This document shows positions 16,322 through 24,807 of a DNA stretch of 64,000 bases, in pieces. Below the pieces are notes generated by a model, which was not told the origin of the DNA, did no database searches, and worked only from the letters and a program-made list of their open reading frames with translations. How positions within the stretch are numbered: the first letter of the stretch is position 1; every line of letters begins with the position of its first letter. Source of the DNA: Streptomyces sp. S.PNR 29 (GTDB lineage: Bacteria; Actinomycetota; Actinomycetes; Streptomycetales; Streptomycetaceae); NCBI RefSeq assembly GCF_030386795.1, contig NZ_JANUQM010000016.1, positions 181,602-245,601 on the forward strand. The letters run 5' to 3'. The translations under genes and the position numbers were made by a program.

Positions 16322-17274
16322 CAGCGCTTCACCTCCGCGCCGGGTGCGGCCGCGCCGAACAGCTTGACGAAGGTGAAGGCGATGATCCCGACGCAGATGA
16401 AGATCAGCACCGAGATCGCCGACCCGATGCCCAGGTTCAGCGCGGTGAACAGGTTGTCGTACCCGAGGATCGACACGGAGCCGGTGTCCTGTGCCCCCTG
16501 GGTCAGCACGTAGATGTTGTCGAAGATCCGGAACGCGTCGAGCGTGCGGAACAGCAGGGCCACCAGGATGGCCGGTTTCATCAGCGGAACCATGACCTTG
16601 GTGAAGCGCTGCCAGGGGGAGGCACCGTCCACCATGGCCGCCTTCAGCGTCTCCTCCGGGACCAGCGCCAGGCCTGCGAGCAGCAGCAGGGCCATGAACG
16701 GCGTCGTCTTCCACACCTCGGCGAGGATGATCAGCCACAGGGCGGGCCATTGCTCGGTCAGCGGGGCCTCGCCCTCGGGCAGCAGCTCGGCGAGGTATCC
16801 GAGGTCGGGGGTCCAGGCATACTGCCAGGAGAAGGCGGCGACCACGGTGACGATGCCGTACGGGATGAGGACCGAGGTGCGGACGGCACCGCGGGTGAAG
16901 ATCGTGCGGTGCATCACCAGGGCGAGCCCCATGCCGAGGACCAGTTCGATGGCCACGGACACGGCGGTGATGAACAGCGTGACCCAGAAGGCGTCCCACC
17001 AGAACGAGGAGGACAGCACCGCTCCGTAGTTGCTCAGGCCCACGAACTCCGCCTGTGCCGGAAAGCGCAGGTCGTACCGCTGAAGGGACAGATAGATGGC
17101 GTACCCGATCGGATAGGCGGTCACGGCGAGCATGACGACGACGGCCGGCGCGCACAGCAGCCAGCCGAGCCGGCGCTCCTGCCGGGCGCCCGCCGAGACT
17201 GCGGCCCGGTCCTGCCGTACCCCTTCCGCTTCGGGGGGCACCGGGGCCCCGGCCGGTTCCGCCTGCATGCTCAT
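16321..17274 (-). CDS. ABC sugar permease, MalF/SugA type
   Basis: A 317-residue permease. A roughly 35-residue polar N-terminal tail leads into six helices. The EAA coupling loop reads EETLKAAMVDGASPWQRFTKVMVPLMKPA, and the family motif FRIFDNIYVLT follows. It forms the heterodimeric channel with the adjacent MalG-type permease, with which it is translationally coupled. The binding-protein gene ends 67 bases upstream on the same strand. Resemblance in order and in the binding protein suggests trehalose or a related alpha-glucoside as substrate; this is family-based inference. Confidence 0.92.
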   Translation of the reverse strand: MSMQAEPAGAPVPPEAEGVRQDRAAVSAGARQERRLGWLLCAPAVVVMLAVTAYPIGYAIYLSLQRYDLRFPAQAEFVGLSNYGAVLSSSFWWDAFWVTLFITAVSVAIELVLGMGLALVMHRTIFTRGAVRTSVLIPYGIVTVVAAFSWQYAWTPDLGYLAELLPEGEAPLTEQWPALWLIILAEVWKTTPFMALLLLAGLALVPEETLKAAMVDGASPWQRFTKVMVPLMKPAILVALLFRTLDAFRIFDNIYVLTQGAQDTGSVSILGYDNLFTALNLGIGSAISVLIFICVGIIAFTFVKLFGAAAPGAEVKR

Positions 17275-17341
17275 CGCGGACCGCCCGGTGGTGAGACCCG
17301 CGCGCGGGGGCGCCGGCCGACGGGATGGTGCGGGTGGTGGT

Positions 17342-18616
17342 TCACGGGATCACACCCTCGGATCGCAGGGCATCGTCGATCTGGTCGCCGATGGTTTCGA
17401 CCGAACTCACCGGCTCGATCGCCGACGGCGGCGACAGTGTGTGGGAGACCGCGATCGACACGTTCTGGTAGGCAGGGGTGATCGGGCGTACGCTCGCCGA
17501 TTCCAGGGCGGCCAGTACTTCCCGGGAGAACGGGTACTGCTTCATGAACGCCGGCTCGTCGTACAGGGCGCGCAGGGTGGGTGGCAGGCCGCCCATCAGC
17601 GCGGCGGTGAGCTGGTTCTCCCGGTTGCGCAGGCACAGGGCCGCTTCGAAGGCCAGGTCCGGGTGGCGCGAGTAGGCGCTGATCGCCAGGTCGATGCCGC
17701 CGATGGTGGGCCGCGACGGGCGGTCGGCGTCGACCCGGGGGTACGGCGCCCAGCGGAAGTTCTTGAACAGCTGCGGGTTGTTCTGCCTCATCGACGGATA
17801 GACGAACGGGTAGTTGATCTCGAACGCCGCCACGCCCGCCTCCATGGCGAGGCGGTTCTGGTCCTCCATCTGGTTGGGCAGGGAGGGGTCCGCGGCCACG
17901 GAGTTCGCCAGCTCTCGCATGATTCCGGCGGCCCGCGCGGCGGGAGGGCCGAGGGAGGGCTCGGTCGCGGTCGGGTTGAGGATGGAGCCGCCGGCGCTGT
18001 TGATCAGCGTGTTGAACCAGACGGTCAGACCCTCGTACTGGGCACCCTGGATCTCCACGAAGTGCGGTTTGCCCTGCCGGGCGAGGTCGCGGGCCATGTC
18101 CAGCATCTCGGACCAGGTCTTGGGCGGGGTGGGCACCAAGTCCGAGCGGTACCACAGGAGTTGGGTGTTGGTGTTGTACGGGACGGCGTACAGCTTGCCC
18201 TTCCAGGTCGACGTCTGCAGCGGTACGCGCAGGGTGCCCTCGGTGGCCTGCCGCTTCGCCGCCCCCGTCCACTCCCGGATCCAGCGCGCCTCGGCGAACT
18301 CCGCCGCCCAGGTGACGTCCAGCCCGAGGATGTCGAGCGAGTCGTCCTCGGCGGCGAGCCTGCGGACCATCTGCTGACGCTGCCCGTCGGCGGCGCGCGG
18401 CAGCTTGTTGTAGCTGATCCGGTAGCGGCCGCCGGACGCCCGGCTGCACCGGTCGGCAGCCATCTGGAGCGCACCGGAGTCGTCGGGGAAGTTGTACCAG
18501 TTGAGGGTGGGCCGACCACCGCCCTCGTCACTGCCGCACGCGGCGAGCGTCGACGCCAGCAGCGGCAGGACGGCGAACGCCCTCAGCCAGCGCGTCCCTT
18601 TTGAGCGGCACCTCAC
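17342..18616 (-). CDS. LpqY-like sugar-binding lipoprotein
   Basis: About 424 residues, the extracellular substrate-binding component of the importer. A basic N-terminus and hydrophobic stretch end in the lipobox STLAAC, with Cys27 for lipid attachment. Segments such as RRLAAEDDSLDILGLDVTWAAEFAEA, KLYAVPYNTNTQLLWYRSDLVP and TVWFNTLINSAGGSIL closely follow mycobacterial LpqY. LpqY retrieves trehalose released from cell-envelope trehalose esters; Streptomyces lack mycolic acids, so scavenged trehalose or another alpha-glucoside is more likely. The GTG at 18616 is preferred (GGAG nine bases upstream); GTG codons at 18622 and 18631 are alternatives. Confidence 0.88.
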   Translation of the reverse strand: MRCRSKGTRWLRAFAVLPLLASTLAACGSDEGGGRPTLNWYNFPDDSGALQMAADRCSRASGGRYRISYNKLPRAADGQRQQMVRRLAAEDDSLDILGLDVTWAAEFAEARWIREWTGAAKRQATEGTLRVPLQTSTWKGKLYAVPYNTNTQLLWYRSDLVPTPPKTWSEMLDMARDLARQGKPHFVEIQGAQYEGLTVWFNTLINSAGGSILNPTATEPSLGPPAARAAGIMRELANSVAADPSLPNQMEDQNRLAMEAGVAAFEINYPFVYPSMRQNNPQLFKNFRWAPYPRVDADRPSRPTIGGIDLAISAYSRHPDLAFEAALCLRNRENQLTAALMGGLPPTLRALYDEPAFMKQYPFSREVLAALESASVRPITPAYQNVSIAVSHTLSPPSAIEPVSSVETIGDQIDDALRSEGVIP

Positions 18617-18690
18617 GTGCACGCGCTCCACACCTCGCTTCCGGGACGGCGGCGCGGGACTCACACCCCGCGGAGATGGTCTCCCGGCGA

Positions 18691-18719
18691 ACGCTAAGCA
18701 CAACATAAGGCAACATCAA
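18691..18719 (-). promoter_or_regulatory. Candidate promoter of the sugar importer operon
   Basis: On the minus strand a TTGATG hexamer (18719-18714) and a TAGCGT hexamer (18696-18691) are separated by 17 bases. This resembles a primary-sigma promoter about 75 bases before the start of the binding-protein gene. The patch 18690-18755 is notably AT-rich compared with its surroundings. No experimental support. Confidence 0.4.
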
Positions 18720-18832
18720 GGACATAACTACATAAATCACCCAATACGCAGCGTCGGGTCGCGGCACGGATGGTCAAGCGGTGGAGACGCAAGGTCAACG
18801 ACAGCGGCGGCTCGGACCAGGAAAATGACTGA

Positions 18833-18864
18833 GGGCCTTGTTCCACCGAAGTGGAACAAGGCCC
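18833..18864. terminator. Stem-loop terminator downstream of tRNA-Pro
   Basis: A perfect 14-base-pair stem (GGGCCTTGTTCCAC with GTGGAACAAGGCCC) closes a four-base loop that reads TTCG on the minus strand, a very stable tetraloop. It lies 29 bases beyond the 3' end of the minus-strand tRNA-Pro and is followed on that strand by a short T-rich run (CATTTTCC). It should end the tRNA transcript and insulate the sugar operon. Confidence 0.85.
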
Positions 18865-18892
18865 CGCCCTGGCTGACACGCCAGGCATTCTG

Positions 18893-18966
<74 letters not shown>

Positions 18967-19190
18967 TTGCCCGCCTGACCTGGGGTTTCCCCTGGCCGGA
19001 CGCGCATGGAAACAATACCGCACTCGGGCCGGTGGTCGCGCGCCGGTTTCCTGGGGGCCGGCGACACCCCTCGCCGCACCCGGCGCTTGACCTGAATCGG
19101 GAGCTTCCTGCCGGGCGGGGCGGTGCCGGTGCCCGGGTGACAGCAGCCCCCGAGCAGGTCGGCTCTGCCGACGGCGAAGCTCGGACCGGG

Positions 19191-19220
19191 AGGCGGAGGC
19201 CACGCGTCTCCGCCTTTTTT
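19191..19220 (+). terminator. Rho-independent terminator on the plus strand with no obvious gene before it
   Basis: An 8-base-pair stem AGGCGGAG/CTCCGCCT with a nine-base loop is followed directly by six T residues (19215-19220), a textbook intrinsic terminator for plus-strand transcription. No plus-strand gene precedes it; the nearest upstream element is the minus-strand tRNA. It may end a short unannotated transcript from 18967-19190, or block read-through into the efflux gene promoter. On the minus strand there is no matching T tract. Confidence 0.7.
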
Positions 19221-19246
19221 CATTTCTTCTTACCTTCCCCGCACAT

Positions 19247-19264
19247 CGAAACGATTGAGTTTCG
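19247..19264. promoter_or_regulatory. Candidate TetR operator 1 upstream of MFS pump
   Basis: An inverted repeat CGAAAC-N6-GTTTCG lies 61 bases before the start of the MFS gene. It is a wider-spaced version of the CGAAAC-N-GTTTCG motif seen next to it and in front of the tetR gene at 24134. Binding by that TetR is inferred from shared sequence. Confidence 0.45.
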
Positions 19265-19290
19265 TTGCAGGCCTGCCCTAGATTCCTGTA

Positions 19291-19303
19291 CGAAACCGTT
19301 TCG
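19291..19303. promoter_or_regulatory. Candidate TetR operator 2 upstream of MFS pump
   Basis: A perfect palindrome CGAAAC-C-GTTTCG lies 21 bases before the MFS start codon, where a bound repressor would block the promoter or ribosome access. The same 13-base motif, with T as the central base, occurs in the promoter of the tetR gene about 5 kb away. This suggests one repressor controls both. Confidence 0.65.
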
Positions 19304-19324
19304 GACTAATTGTGGGTGAGTGCC

Positions 19325-21646
19325 ATGACGACAGAGCCCTCGGCCGACACCGTCCAGGCCGGGCTGTACGGCCGGACCCCAGCGCAGGCGAAGCATCGAT
19401 GGTGGGCGCTGGCCGTGATCGGCCTGGCTCAGCTCATGGTGGTGCTCGACGCGACGATCGTGAACATCGCGCTGCCGTCCGCCCAGCAGGACCTGGGCTT
19501 CGACAACAACGGACGGCAATGGATCGTCACCGCGTACTCGCTGGCGTTCGGCAGTCTGCTGCTGCTCGGCGGGCGACTCGCCGACCTCTTCGGCCGTAAG
19601 ACGACCTTCATCATCGGCATCGTCGGCTTCGCCGCGGCCTCGGCGCTCGGCGGCGCCGCCCATGGGTTCACCATGCTGGTCGTGGCGCGTGCGGTGCAGG
19701 GGCTGTTCGGTGCCCTGCTCGCTCCGGCGGCGCTGTCGTTGCTGACGACGACCTTCACCGACGCCAAGGAACGCGCCCGGGCGTTCGGCGTATTCGGTGC
19801 CATCGCCGGCTCAGGGGCCGCCGTGGGACTGGTTCTCGGCGGTCTGCTCACCGAGTACCTGGACTGGCGCTGGACGCTGTACGTCAACGACATCATCGCG
19901 GTGCCGGCCCTGATCGGTGCGATCGTCTTCGTCAGCCGTTCCGTCCCGGCCGTGCGGCCGCAGTTGGACATCTTCGGTGCCGTCCTGGTCTCCGGCGGCC
20001 TGTTCGGCATCGTCTACGGCTTCGCCAACGCGGAGACCCACGACTGGGACAACTGGATGACCTGGGGCTTCCTCGCCGGAGGTGGCGTCCTGCTGCTGGC
20101 CTTCTTCCTCTGGCAGGCCCGGGCGAAGCACCCCCTCCTGCCGCTCAGGGTGCTGGCCGACCGCGACCGCGCCGCCGCCTTGTCGACCATCCTCATCTCG
20201 TCCGCCGGGATGTTCGGCGTCTTCCTCTTCCTCACCTACTACCTGCAGTCGACGCTGGGCTACTCGCCGGTGAAGAACGGCGTGGCCTTCCTGCCGATGG
20301 TGGGCGCGCTGATGGTGCTGGCGCAGTTGTCCACCAACTGGCTGGTGCCGAAGATCGGACCCAAGATCGTCGTGCCCGTCGGCCTGCTGGTGGCCGCGGG
20401 CGGCATGGTCTGGCTGACCCGCCTCGGCCTGGACAGCAGCTACGCGGCACATGTGCTGCCGCCGCTGCTGCTGTTGGGCGCGGGGCTCGGTATGTCGATG
20501 CCCGCGGCGATGAGCTACGCCACCCTGGGAGTGCAGGCGAGCGACCAGGGCGTCGCCTCGGCGTCCGTCAACACCACCCAGCAGATCGGCGGTTCGATCA
20601 GCACCGCGCTGCTGAACACCCTGGCCGCGAGCGCCGCCACCGACTATGCGCAGGACCACCTGAACGACCCGCTGGTCAAGGCGAACGCCGCGCTGCACAG
20701 CTACGAGGTCGCCTACTGGTGGTCGGCCGGGTTCTTCGCCTTCGCCGTGATCGTCACGGTGCTGCTGTTCCGCTCCAGGAAGAGCGCGAGCGCGCCCGCC
20801 GAGGAATCCGAGGAGCAGGCTGAGGCCCCGGCCGCGGTCGGACCCGAGGCCGCCGGGCAGACCGCCCCCACGGCTGCGCCTCCGATCGCCGACCCGGTCA
20901 TCCGCGGACGCGTCCGGGACGGGGCCGGCGCACCCGTGCCGCGCACCGCGATCACCCTGCTGGACTCGGCCGGCCACCAGGTGGCCCGCACCACCTCACG
21001 GGAGGACGGCTCGTACGCGCTGGACACCCCCGAGCGCGGCAGCCTGGTCCTCATCGGCTCGGCACCCGGTCACCAGCCGCAGGTCGCCACCCTGAGCCTG
21101 AACGGCACCCCGGTCTCCCACGACCTCGTGATCCTCCCCGGCAGGGGCGGCGTGGCCGGTACCGTGCGCGGCGGGGACGGCGACGCCCTGTCCGGCGCCC
21201 TGGTGGTGGCCACCGACCAGGGCGGTGAGGTGACGGCCTCCACTACCACGGGAAACGACGGCGGGTACCGCGTCAGCGACCTGCTGCCCGGCGACTACAC
21301 CCTCAGTGTCAGCGCCCCCGGCCACCGCCCGGCCGCCGTGCCGGCCACCGTCACCGCCGAGGGCGCGCACTGCGACATCCAGTTGCTCGTCGCGGCGACG
21401 CTGCGCGGGACGGTGCACACCCAGGACGGCCGTGCGCTCGACGACGCCCGCGTCACCCTGCTCGACGCCGCCGGCAACGTCGTGGGGACGCACACGACCG
21501 GCGTCGACGGGAGCTACTCCTTCGCCGACCTCTCCAGCCAGCAGTACACCGTGATCGCCAGCGGCTATCCGCCGGTCGCCACGTCGATCACGCTGAACGG
21601 CAGCGAGGACGGCGTCGACATCCTGCTGAGCCACAAGGAGGCGTGA
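19325..21646 (+). CDS. MFS drug exporter (DHA2, 14 TMS) with three C-terminal carboxypeptidase-regulatory-like domains
   Basis: A 773-residue protein. Residues 1-500 form an EmrB/QacA-type pump with about 14 helices. Motifs include VVLDATIVNIALPSAQQDLGF (motif D1) and GGRLADLFGRK (motif A), followed by GSGAAVGLVLGGLL (motif C), all typical of proton-driven drug antiport. After an Ala/Glu/Pro-rich linker come three tandem beta-sandwich repeats of about 80 residues, each opening like GTVRGGDGDALSGA and containing DGSY or DGGY. They match the CarboxypepD_reg fold. With an even helix count these repeats should face the cytoplasm, which is odd for this fold. The start ATG is 19325. Two operators precede it, and a terminator follows. 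Confidence 0.9.
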   Translation: MTTEPSADTVQAGLYGRTPAQAKHRWWALAVIGLAQLMVVLDATIVNIALPSAQQDLGFDNNGRQWIVTAYSLAFGSLLLLGGRLADLFGRKTTFIIGIVGFAAASALGGAAHGFTMLVVARAVQGLFGALLAPAALSLLTTTFTDAKERARAFGVFGAIAGSGAAVGLVLGGLLTEYLDWRWTLYVNDIIAVPALIGAIVFVSRSVPAVRPQLDIFGAVLVSGGLFGIVYGFANAETHDWDNWMTWGFLAGGGVLLLAFFLWQARAKHPLLPLRVLADRDRAAALSTILISSAGMFGVFLFLTYYLQSTLGYSPVKNGVAFLPMVGALMVLAQLSTNWLVPKIGPKIVVPVGLLVAAGGMVWLTRLGLDSSYAAHVLPPLLLLGAGLGMSMPAAMSYATLGVQASDQGVASASVNTTQQIGGSISTALLNTLAASAATDYAQDHLNDPLVKANAALHSYEVAYWWSAGFFAFAVIVTVLLFRSRKSASAPAEESEEQAEAPAAVGPEAAGQTAPTAAPPIADPVIRGRVRDGAGAPVPRTAITLLDSAGHQVARTTSREDGSYALDTPERGSLVLIGSAPGHQPQVATLSLNGTPVSHDLVILPGRGGVAGTVRGGDGDALSGALVVATDQGGEVTASTTTGNDGGYRVSDLLPGDYTLSVSAPGHRPAAVPATVTAEGAHCDIQLLVAATLRGTVHTQDGRALDDARVTLLDAAGNVVGTHTTGVDGSYSFADLSSQQYTVIASGYPPVATSITLNGSEDGVDILLSHKEA

Positions 21647-21663
21647 GCCCCCTGCTCACACGG

Positions 21664-21704
21664 AAGCGTCCGCCTCCCGGGATCATCCGGGCGGCGGACG
21701 CTTT
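21664..21704. terminator. Bidirectional stem-loop between convergent efflux genes
   Basis: Arms AAGCGTCCGCC (21664-21674) and GGCGGACGCTT (21693-21703) pair perfectly. An inner stem CCCGG/CCGGG extends the hairpin, and the plus strand ends in TTT. It lies just after the stop of the MFS gene and 60 bases beyond the stop of the convergent MMPL gene, so it can serve both. Confidence 0.75.
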
Positions 21705-21762
21705 GACGTCGGCGCCTGTCAGTCAAGGGGCCTCACAGGGCACCGGCGCCCACGAGCACCGG

Positions 21763-23988
21763 CTACCGCACCGGCGCGGGGGTCGGCTCCCGCTCGATGG
21801 ACGCAACCTCCGGGTTGGCCTGCGCGCGCAGGCCCTCGCCCTCCACGTCCACGTTGGGCAGGGCGCGGTCCAGCCACTTCGGGAGCCACCAGGCCGCCTT
21901 GCCCAGCAGGGCCAGGACGGCCGGGACGATGGCCATACGGACGATGAACGCGTCGAAGAAGACCGCGATCGCCAGCCCGAAGCCCATCATCTTGATCATG
22001 GACTCGCTGGAGCTGATGAAGCCGGCGAAGACGGCGATCATGATGATCGCGGCGGCCGTGACCACGCGCGCGCCGTGCTTGAAGCCGGTCACCACGGCCT
22101 GCTGGGGCCGCTCGCCGTGGACGTAGGCCTCGCGCATGCGGGTCACGAGGAACACCTCGTAGTCCATGGCCAGGCCGAAGACCACGCCGATCAGGAAGAT
22201 CGGCGTCATCGACATGATCGGGCCGGTCTCCTCGACGCCGAGCAGATCGGCCAGCCAGCCCCACTGGAAGACCGCGACCACGGCACCGAGCGCCGCAAGC
22301 ACCGACAGCAGGAAGCCGAGGGCCGCCTTCAGCGGGACCAGGATCGAGCGGAAGACCACCATCAGGAGCAGGAAGGCGAGGCCGACCACCAGGCACAGGT
22401 AGGGGATCAGCGCGTCGGTCAGCTTCTGCGAGAAGTCGATGTTCATCGCCGTCGTGCCCGTCACCAGCACTCGCGCGTCCGTGTCGGCCTTGACGCCGTC
22501 CGCCTTGTCACGGATGCCGTGCACCAGGTCCTCGGTCTCGGTCGAGGACGGCTTGGAGTCCGGGACGACGGTGATCGTCGCCGTGTCGCCGGCCTTGTTG
22601 AAGGCCGCCGGAGTGACGGTCGAGACGTCCTTCAGGCCCTTGATCTCGTCGCTCACCGTGGTGGCGGCCGCCTTCGGGTCGGCGCTGTCCTTCGCGTCGA
22701 CGACGACCATCAGCGGGCCGTTGAAGCCCGGGCCGAAGCCCTCCGAGAGGAGGTCGTACGCCTGCCGCTGCGTCGTGGACTTCGGCTGGGTGCCGTCGTC
22801 GCCCAGCCCCAGCTCCAGCTGGGTCACCGGGACGGCCACCGCGCCGAGAGCGGCCACGGCCAGCAGCAGGACGGCGGCGGGACGGCGGACGACGAAGCTC
22901 GCCCAGCGCGTGCCCATGTTGGGCCTGGTCTCGGCGTTGTCGTGCACCTTCTTGCGGCCCCACCGCTTGCTCTTCCTGCCCAGCGGCTGGATCTTCCGGC
23001 CCGCGTACCCGAGCAGCGCCGGGATCATCGTGAGGGCGATCAGTACCGCGATGGCGACCGTGGCCGCCGCCGCGATGCCCATCTTGGTCAGCATCGGGAC
23101 ATTGACGACCGCGAGCCCGACGAGCGCGATCACGACCGTCAGTCCGGCGAAGACCACCGCCGAGCCCGCCGTGCCGGTGGCCCGGCCGACCGCCTCCTCG
23201 CGCTCGCGGCCCTCGGCCAGCTCGGCCCGGTAGCGGGAGACGATGAACAGGGCGTAGTCGATGCCGACGGCGACGCCGATCATCAGGGCCAGCGTGGAGG
23301 TGGTGGTGCCGAGGTCGAGCGTGCTGGCGAGGGCCGTGATGCCCGCCACGCCGATGCCCACTCCGATGATCGCGGTCAGCAGCGGCAGCCCGGCCGCGAC
23401 CAGCGAGCCCAGGGTGACGACGAGGACGACCGCGGCGATGGCGAGGCCGACGATCTCTCCCGCTCCCGTCTCGGGCGTCGCCTGGAGCGCGTCACCGCCG
23501 ACCTCGACGGTCAGCCCGGAGTGCCGGGACTCCTCCACCGTCCTGTCCAGGTAGTCCTTGGTGGAGTCCTTCAGCTCCATGGCGGGGACGTCGTACCTCA
23601 CCTGGGCGTAGGCGATCGTCCCGTCCTTGCTCACCGCGTGCGAGGTGAACGGGTCGGTGACGGAACCGACCTCGGCGCCTCCACGGAGCTCCTTGACGGT
23701 CTGCGTGACGACGGCCTTGTTGTCGGGGTCCCTCATCTTCTCTCCCGAGGGAGCCTTGAAGACGACCCGCGCGGTCGCGCCGTCCGCGCTCATGCCGGGG
23801 AAGCGCTGGTCCAGCAGGTCGAAGGCCTTCTGGGCCTCGGTGCCGGGGATCGAGAAGGACGACGATCCCGCGGAGGGGGCGTTGAACGCCGCGACGCCTG
23901 CGACGGCCAGCAGCGCCGCCCAGAAGAGGGCTACGAAGTGCCGTCGCCGGAAGGCGAACCGGCCGAGTTTGTAAAGGAAGGTGGCCAC
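21763..23988 (-). CDS. MMPL/RND-family transporter
   Basis: A 741-residue membrane protein of the MMPL family. It shows the two-fold RND layout: a first helix followed by a large extracytoplasmic domain (residues 40-175), five helices, a second extracytoplasmic domain (about 385-520) and six helices. Family motifs include GVAVGIDYALFIVSRYR in the first half and GVVFGLAMDYEVFLVTRMREAY in the second; the Asp-Tyr pairs relay protons. Such proteins export lipids, drugs or pigments in actinomycetes. It lies 145 bases downstream of the tetR gene on the same strand and is probably in its operon. Confidence 0.92.
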   Translation of the reverse strand: MATFLYKLGRFAFRRRHFVALFWAALLAVAGVAAFNAPSAGSSSFSIPGTEAQKAFDLLDQRFPGMSADGATARVVFKAPSGEKMRDPDNKAVVTQTVKELRGGAEVGSVTDPFTSHAVSKDGTIAYAQVRYDVPAMELKDSTKDYLDRTVEESRHSGLTVEVGGDALQATPETGAGEIVGLAIAAVVLVVTLGSLVAAGLPLLTAIIGVGIGVAGITALASTLDLGTTTSTLALMIGVAVGIDYALFIVSRYRAELAEGREREEAVGRATGTAGSAVVFAGLTVVIALVGLAVVNVPMLTKMGIAAAATVAIAVLIALTMIPALLGYAGRKIQPLGRKSKRWGRKKVHDNAETRPNMGTRWASFVVRRPAAVLLLAVAALGAVAVPVTQLELGLGDDGTQPKSTTQRQAYDLLSEGFGPGFNGPLMVVVDAKDSADPKAAATTVSDEIKGLKDVSTVTPAAFNKAGDTATITVVPDSKPSSTETEDLVHGIRDKADGVKADTDARVLVTGTTAMNIDFSQKLTDALIPYLCLVVGLAFLLLMVVFRSILVPLKAALGFLLSVLAALGAVVAVFQWGWLADLLGVEETGPIMSMTPIFLIGVVFGLAMDYEVFLVTRMREAYVHGERPQQAVVTGFKHGARVVTAAAIIMIAVFAGFISSSESMIKMMGFGLAIAVFFDAFIVRMAIVPAVLALLGKAAWWLPKWLDRALPNVDVEGEGLRAQANPEVASIEREPTPAPVR

Positions 23989-24133
23989 GGGACGTACTCC
24001 CGGTCAGTCGTGGGTTGTTCAGGGCAGGGGGGACCGGCCCGACGACGATGGGGGTCCCGCCCATGCCCTTGAGGCAATGGGGGAGGTCGTGTCAGGTACG
24101 GCTGAACTGCGTTGCTGGGGACTGGGCGAGGGG

Positions 24134-24724
24134 TCAGACGCCGAGAACGGGGAGGACCACGGCGTCGAGGTAGGAACGGAAGAACGCCCGCGTCGGCGGG
24201 CGGTTGTCGATCACGGTACGGGCGACGAGCGCGCCGATCAGCATGTGCGCCACATAGTCCAGCGCGGGGTTGTCCGCACGGACCTCGCCCCGGTCGACAG
24301 CGCGCTGCGCCACCCGGCGGCAGTCGTCCATTTCCGGTTCGACGAGCTGTTCCCGGAAGACGCGCATGAGGTCCGGGTTGTGGTGCATCGCCATGGCCAG
24401 ACCGCGCATCAGCGAGGAGGTCTGTTCCATGGCCGATTCGTCCCCGCGGGAGAGCAGGGCGTGAAAGTCGCCCCGCAGTGATCCCGTGTCGACGTCGGCG
24501 CTGCTGCCCGGCTTGGTGTGCCGCATCGCCCTGACGACCAGCTCGGCCTTGCCGCCCCACTGGCGGTAGAGCGTGGCTTTGCTGGAGTGGGTACGTGCCG
24601 CCACTCCGTCCATGGTCAGGCCGTCATAGCCGACCTCGCGGAGCACATCGAGCACGGCCGAGTACACCTCGGCCTCGCGCTCGGGCGTGATCCGACCGCG
24701 ACGCGGCGCTGCGACCTCGGTCAT
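24134..24724 (-). CDS. TetR/AcrR-family repressor of the efflux genes
   Basis: A repressor of about 196 residues. The N-terminal helix-turn-helix spans roughly residues 15-60 (DVLREVGYDGLTMDGVAARTHSSKATLYRQW), the standard TetR pattern. The C-terminal ligand domain belongs to the AcrR-type TetR_C group (VDRGEVRADNPALDYVAHMLIGALVAR). The ATG at 24724 has GGAGAGG at good spacing; a GTG nine bases upstream overlaps that site and is less likely. Its promoter holds two copies of CGAAAC-N-GTTTCG, so it should repress itself, the MMPL pump behind it and, through the same motif, the MFS pump at 19325. Confidence 0.9.
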   Translation of the reverse strand: MTEVAAPRRGRITPEREAEVYSAVLDVLREVGYDGLTMDGVAARTHSSKATLYRQWGGKAELVVRAMRHTKPGSSADVDTGSLRGDFHALLSRGDESAMEQTSSLMRGLAMAMHHNPDLMRVFREQLVEPEMDDCRRVAQRAVDRGEVRADNPALDYVAHMLIGALVARTVIDNRPPTRAFFRSYLDAVVLPVLGV

Positions 24725-24753
24725 GTCACTCACCTCTCCAGAGCGCAGCCAGA

Positions 24754-24768
24754 ACGAAACTGTTTCGT
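24754..24768. promoter_or_regulatory. TetR operator A (autoregulatory)
   Basis: A perfect 15-base palindrome ACGAAAC-T-GTTTCGT, 30 bases upstream of the tetR start. It is the best copy of the motif shared with the MFS promoter at 19291-19303. Repression of tetR and the downstream MMPL gene is inferred. Confidence 0.7.
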
Positions 24769-24794
24769 TCCCCTCACTCCTCCGCAGTGTAGTA

Positions 24795-24807
24795 CGGAAC
24801 CGTTTCG
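24795..24807. promoter_or_regulatory. TetR operator B
   Basis: A second copy, CGGAAC-C-GTTTCG, with a single mismatch to the consensus CGAAAC-N-GTTTCG and placed 41 bases from operator A centre to centre. Paired sites of this type are common for autoregulated TetR proteins. The rest of the intergenic stretch up to 24962 holds one further symmetrical sequence, CGTGAGGCCTCACG at 24901-24914, of unknown meaning. Confidence 0.6.

Noticed and set aside
14231..16513. A 760-codon open frame on the plus strand opposite the sugar importer genes
   Set aside because: Its translation is rich in His, Arg, Gly and Asp with no domain. It is the codon-shadow of the well-supported ATPase and permease genes on the minus strand.
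21643..24072. An 809-codon open frame opposite the MMPL transporter
   Set aside because: Low-complexity HDGQ/RD-rich sequence mirrored from the real gene; no start signal or family match.
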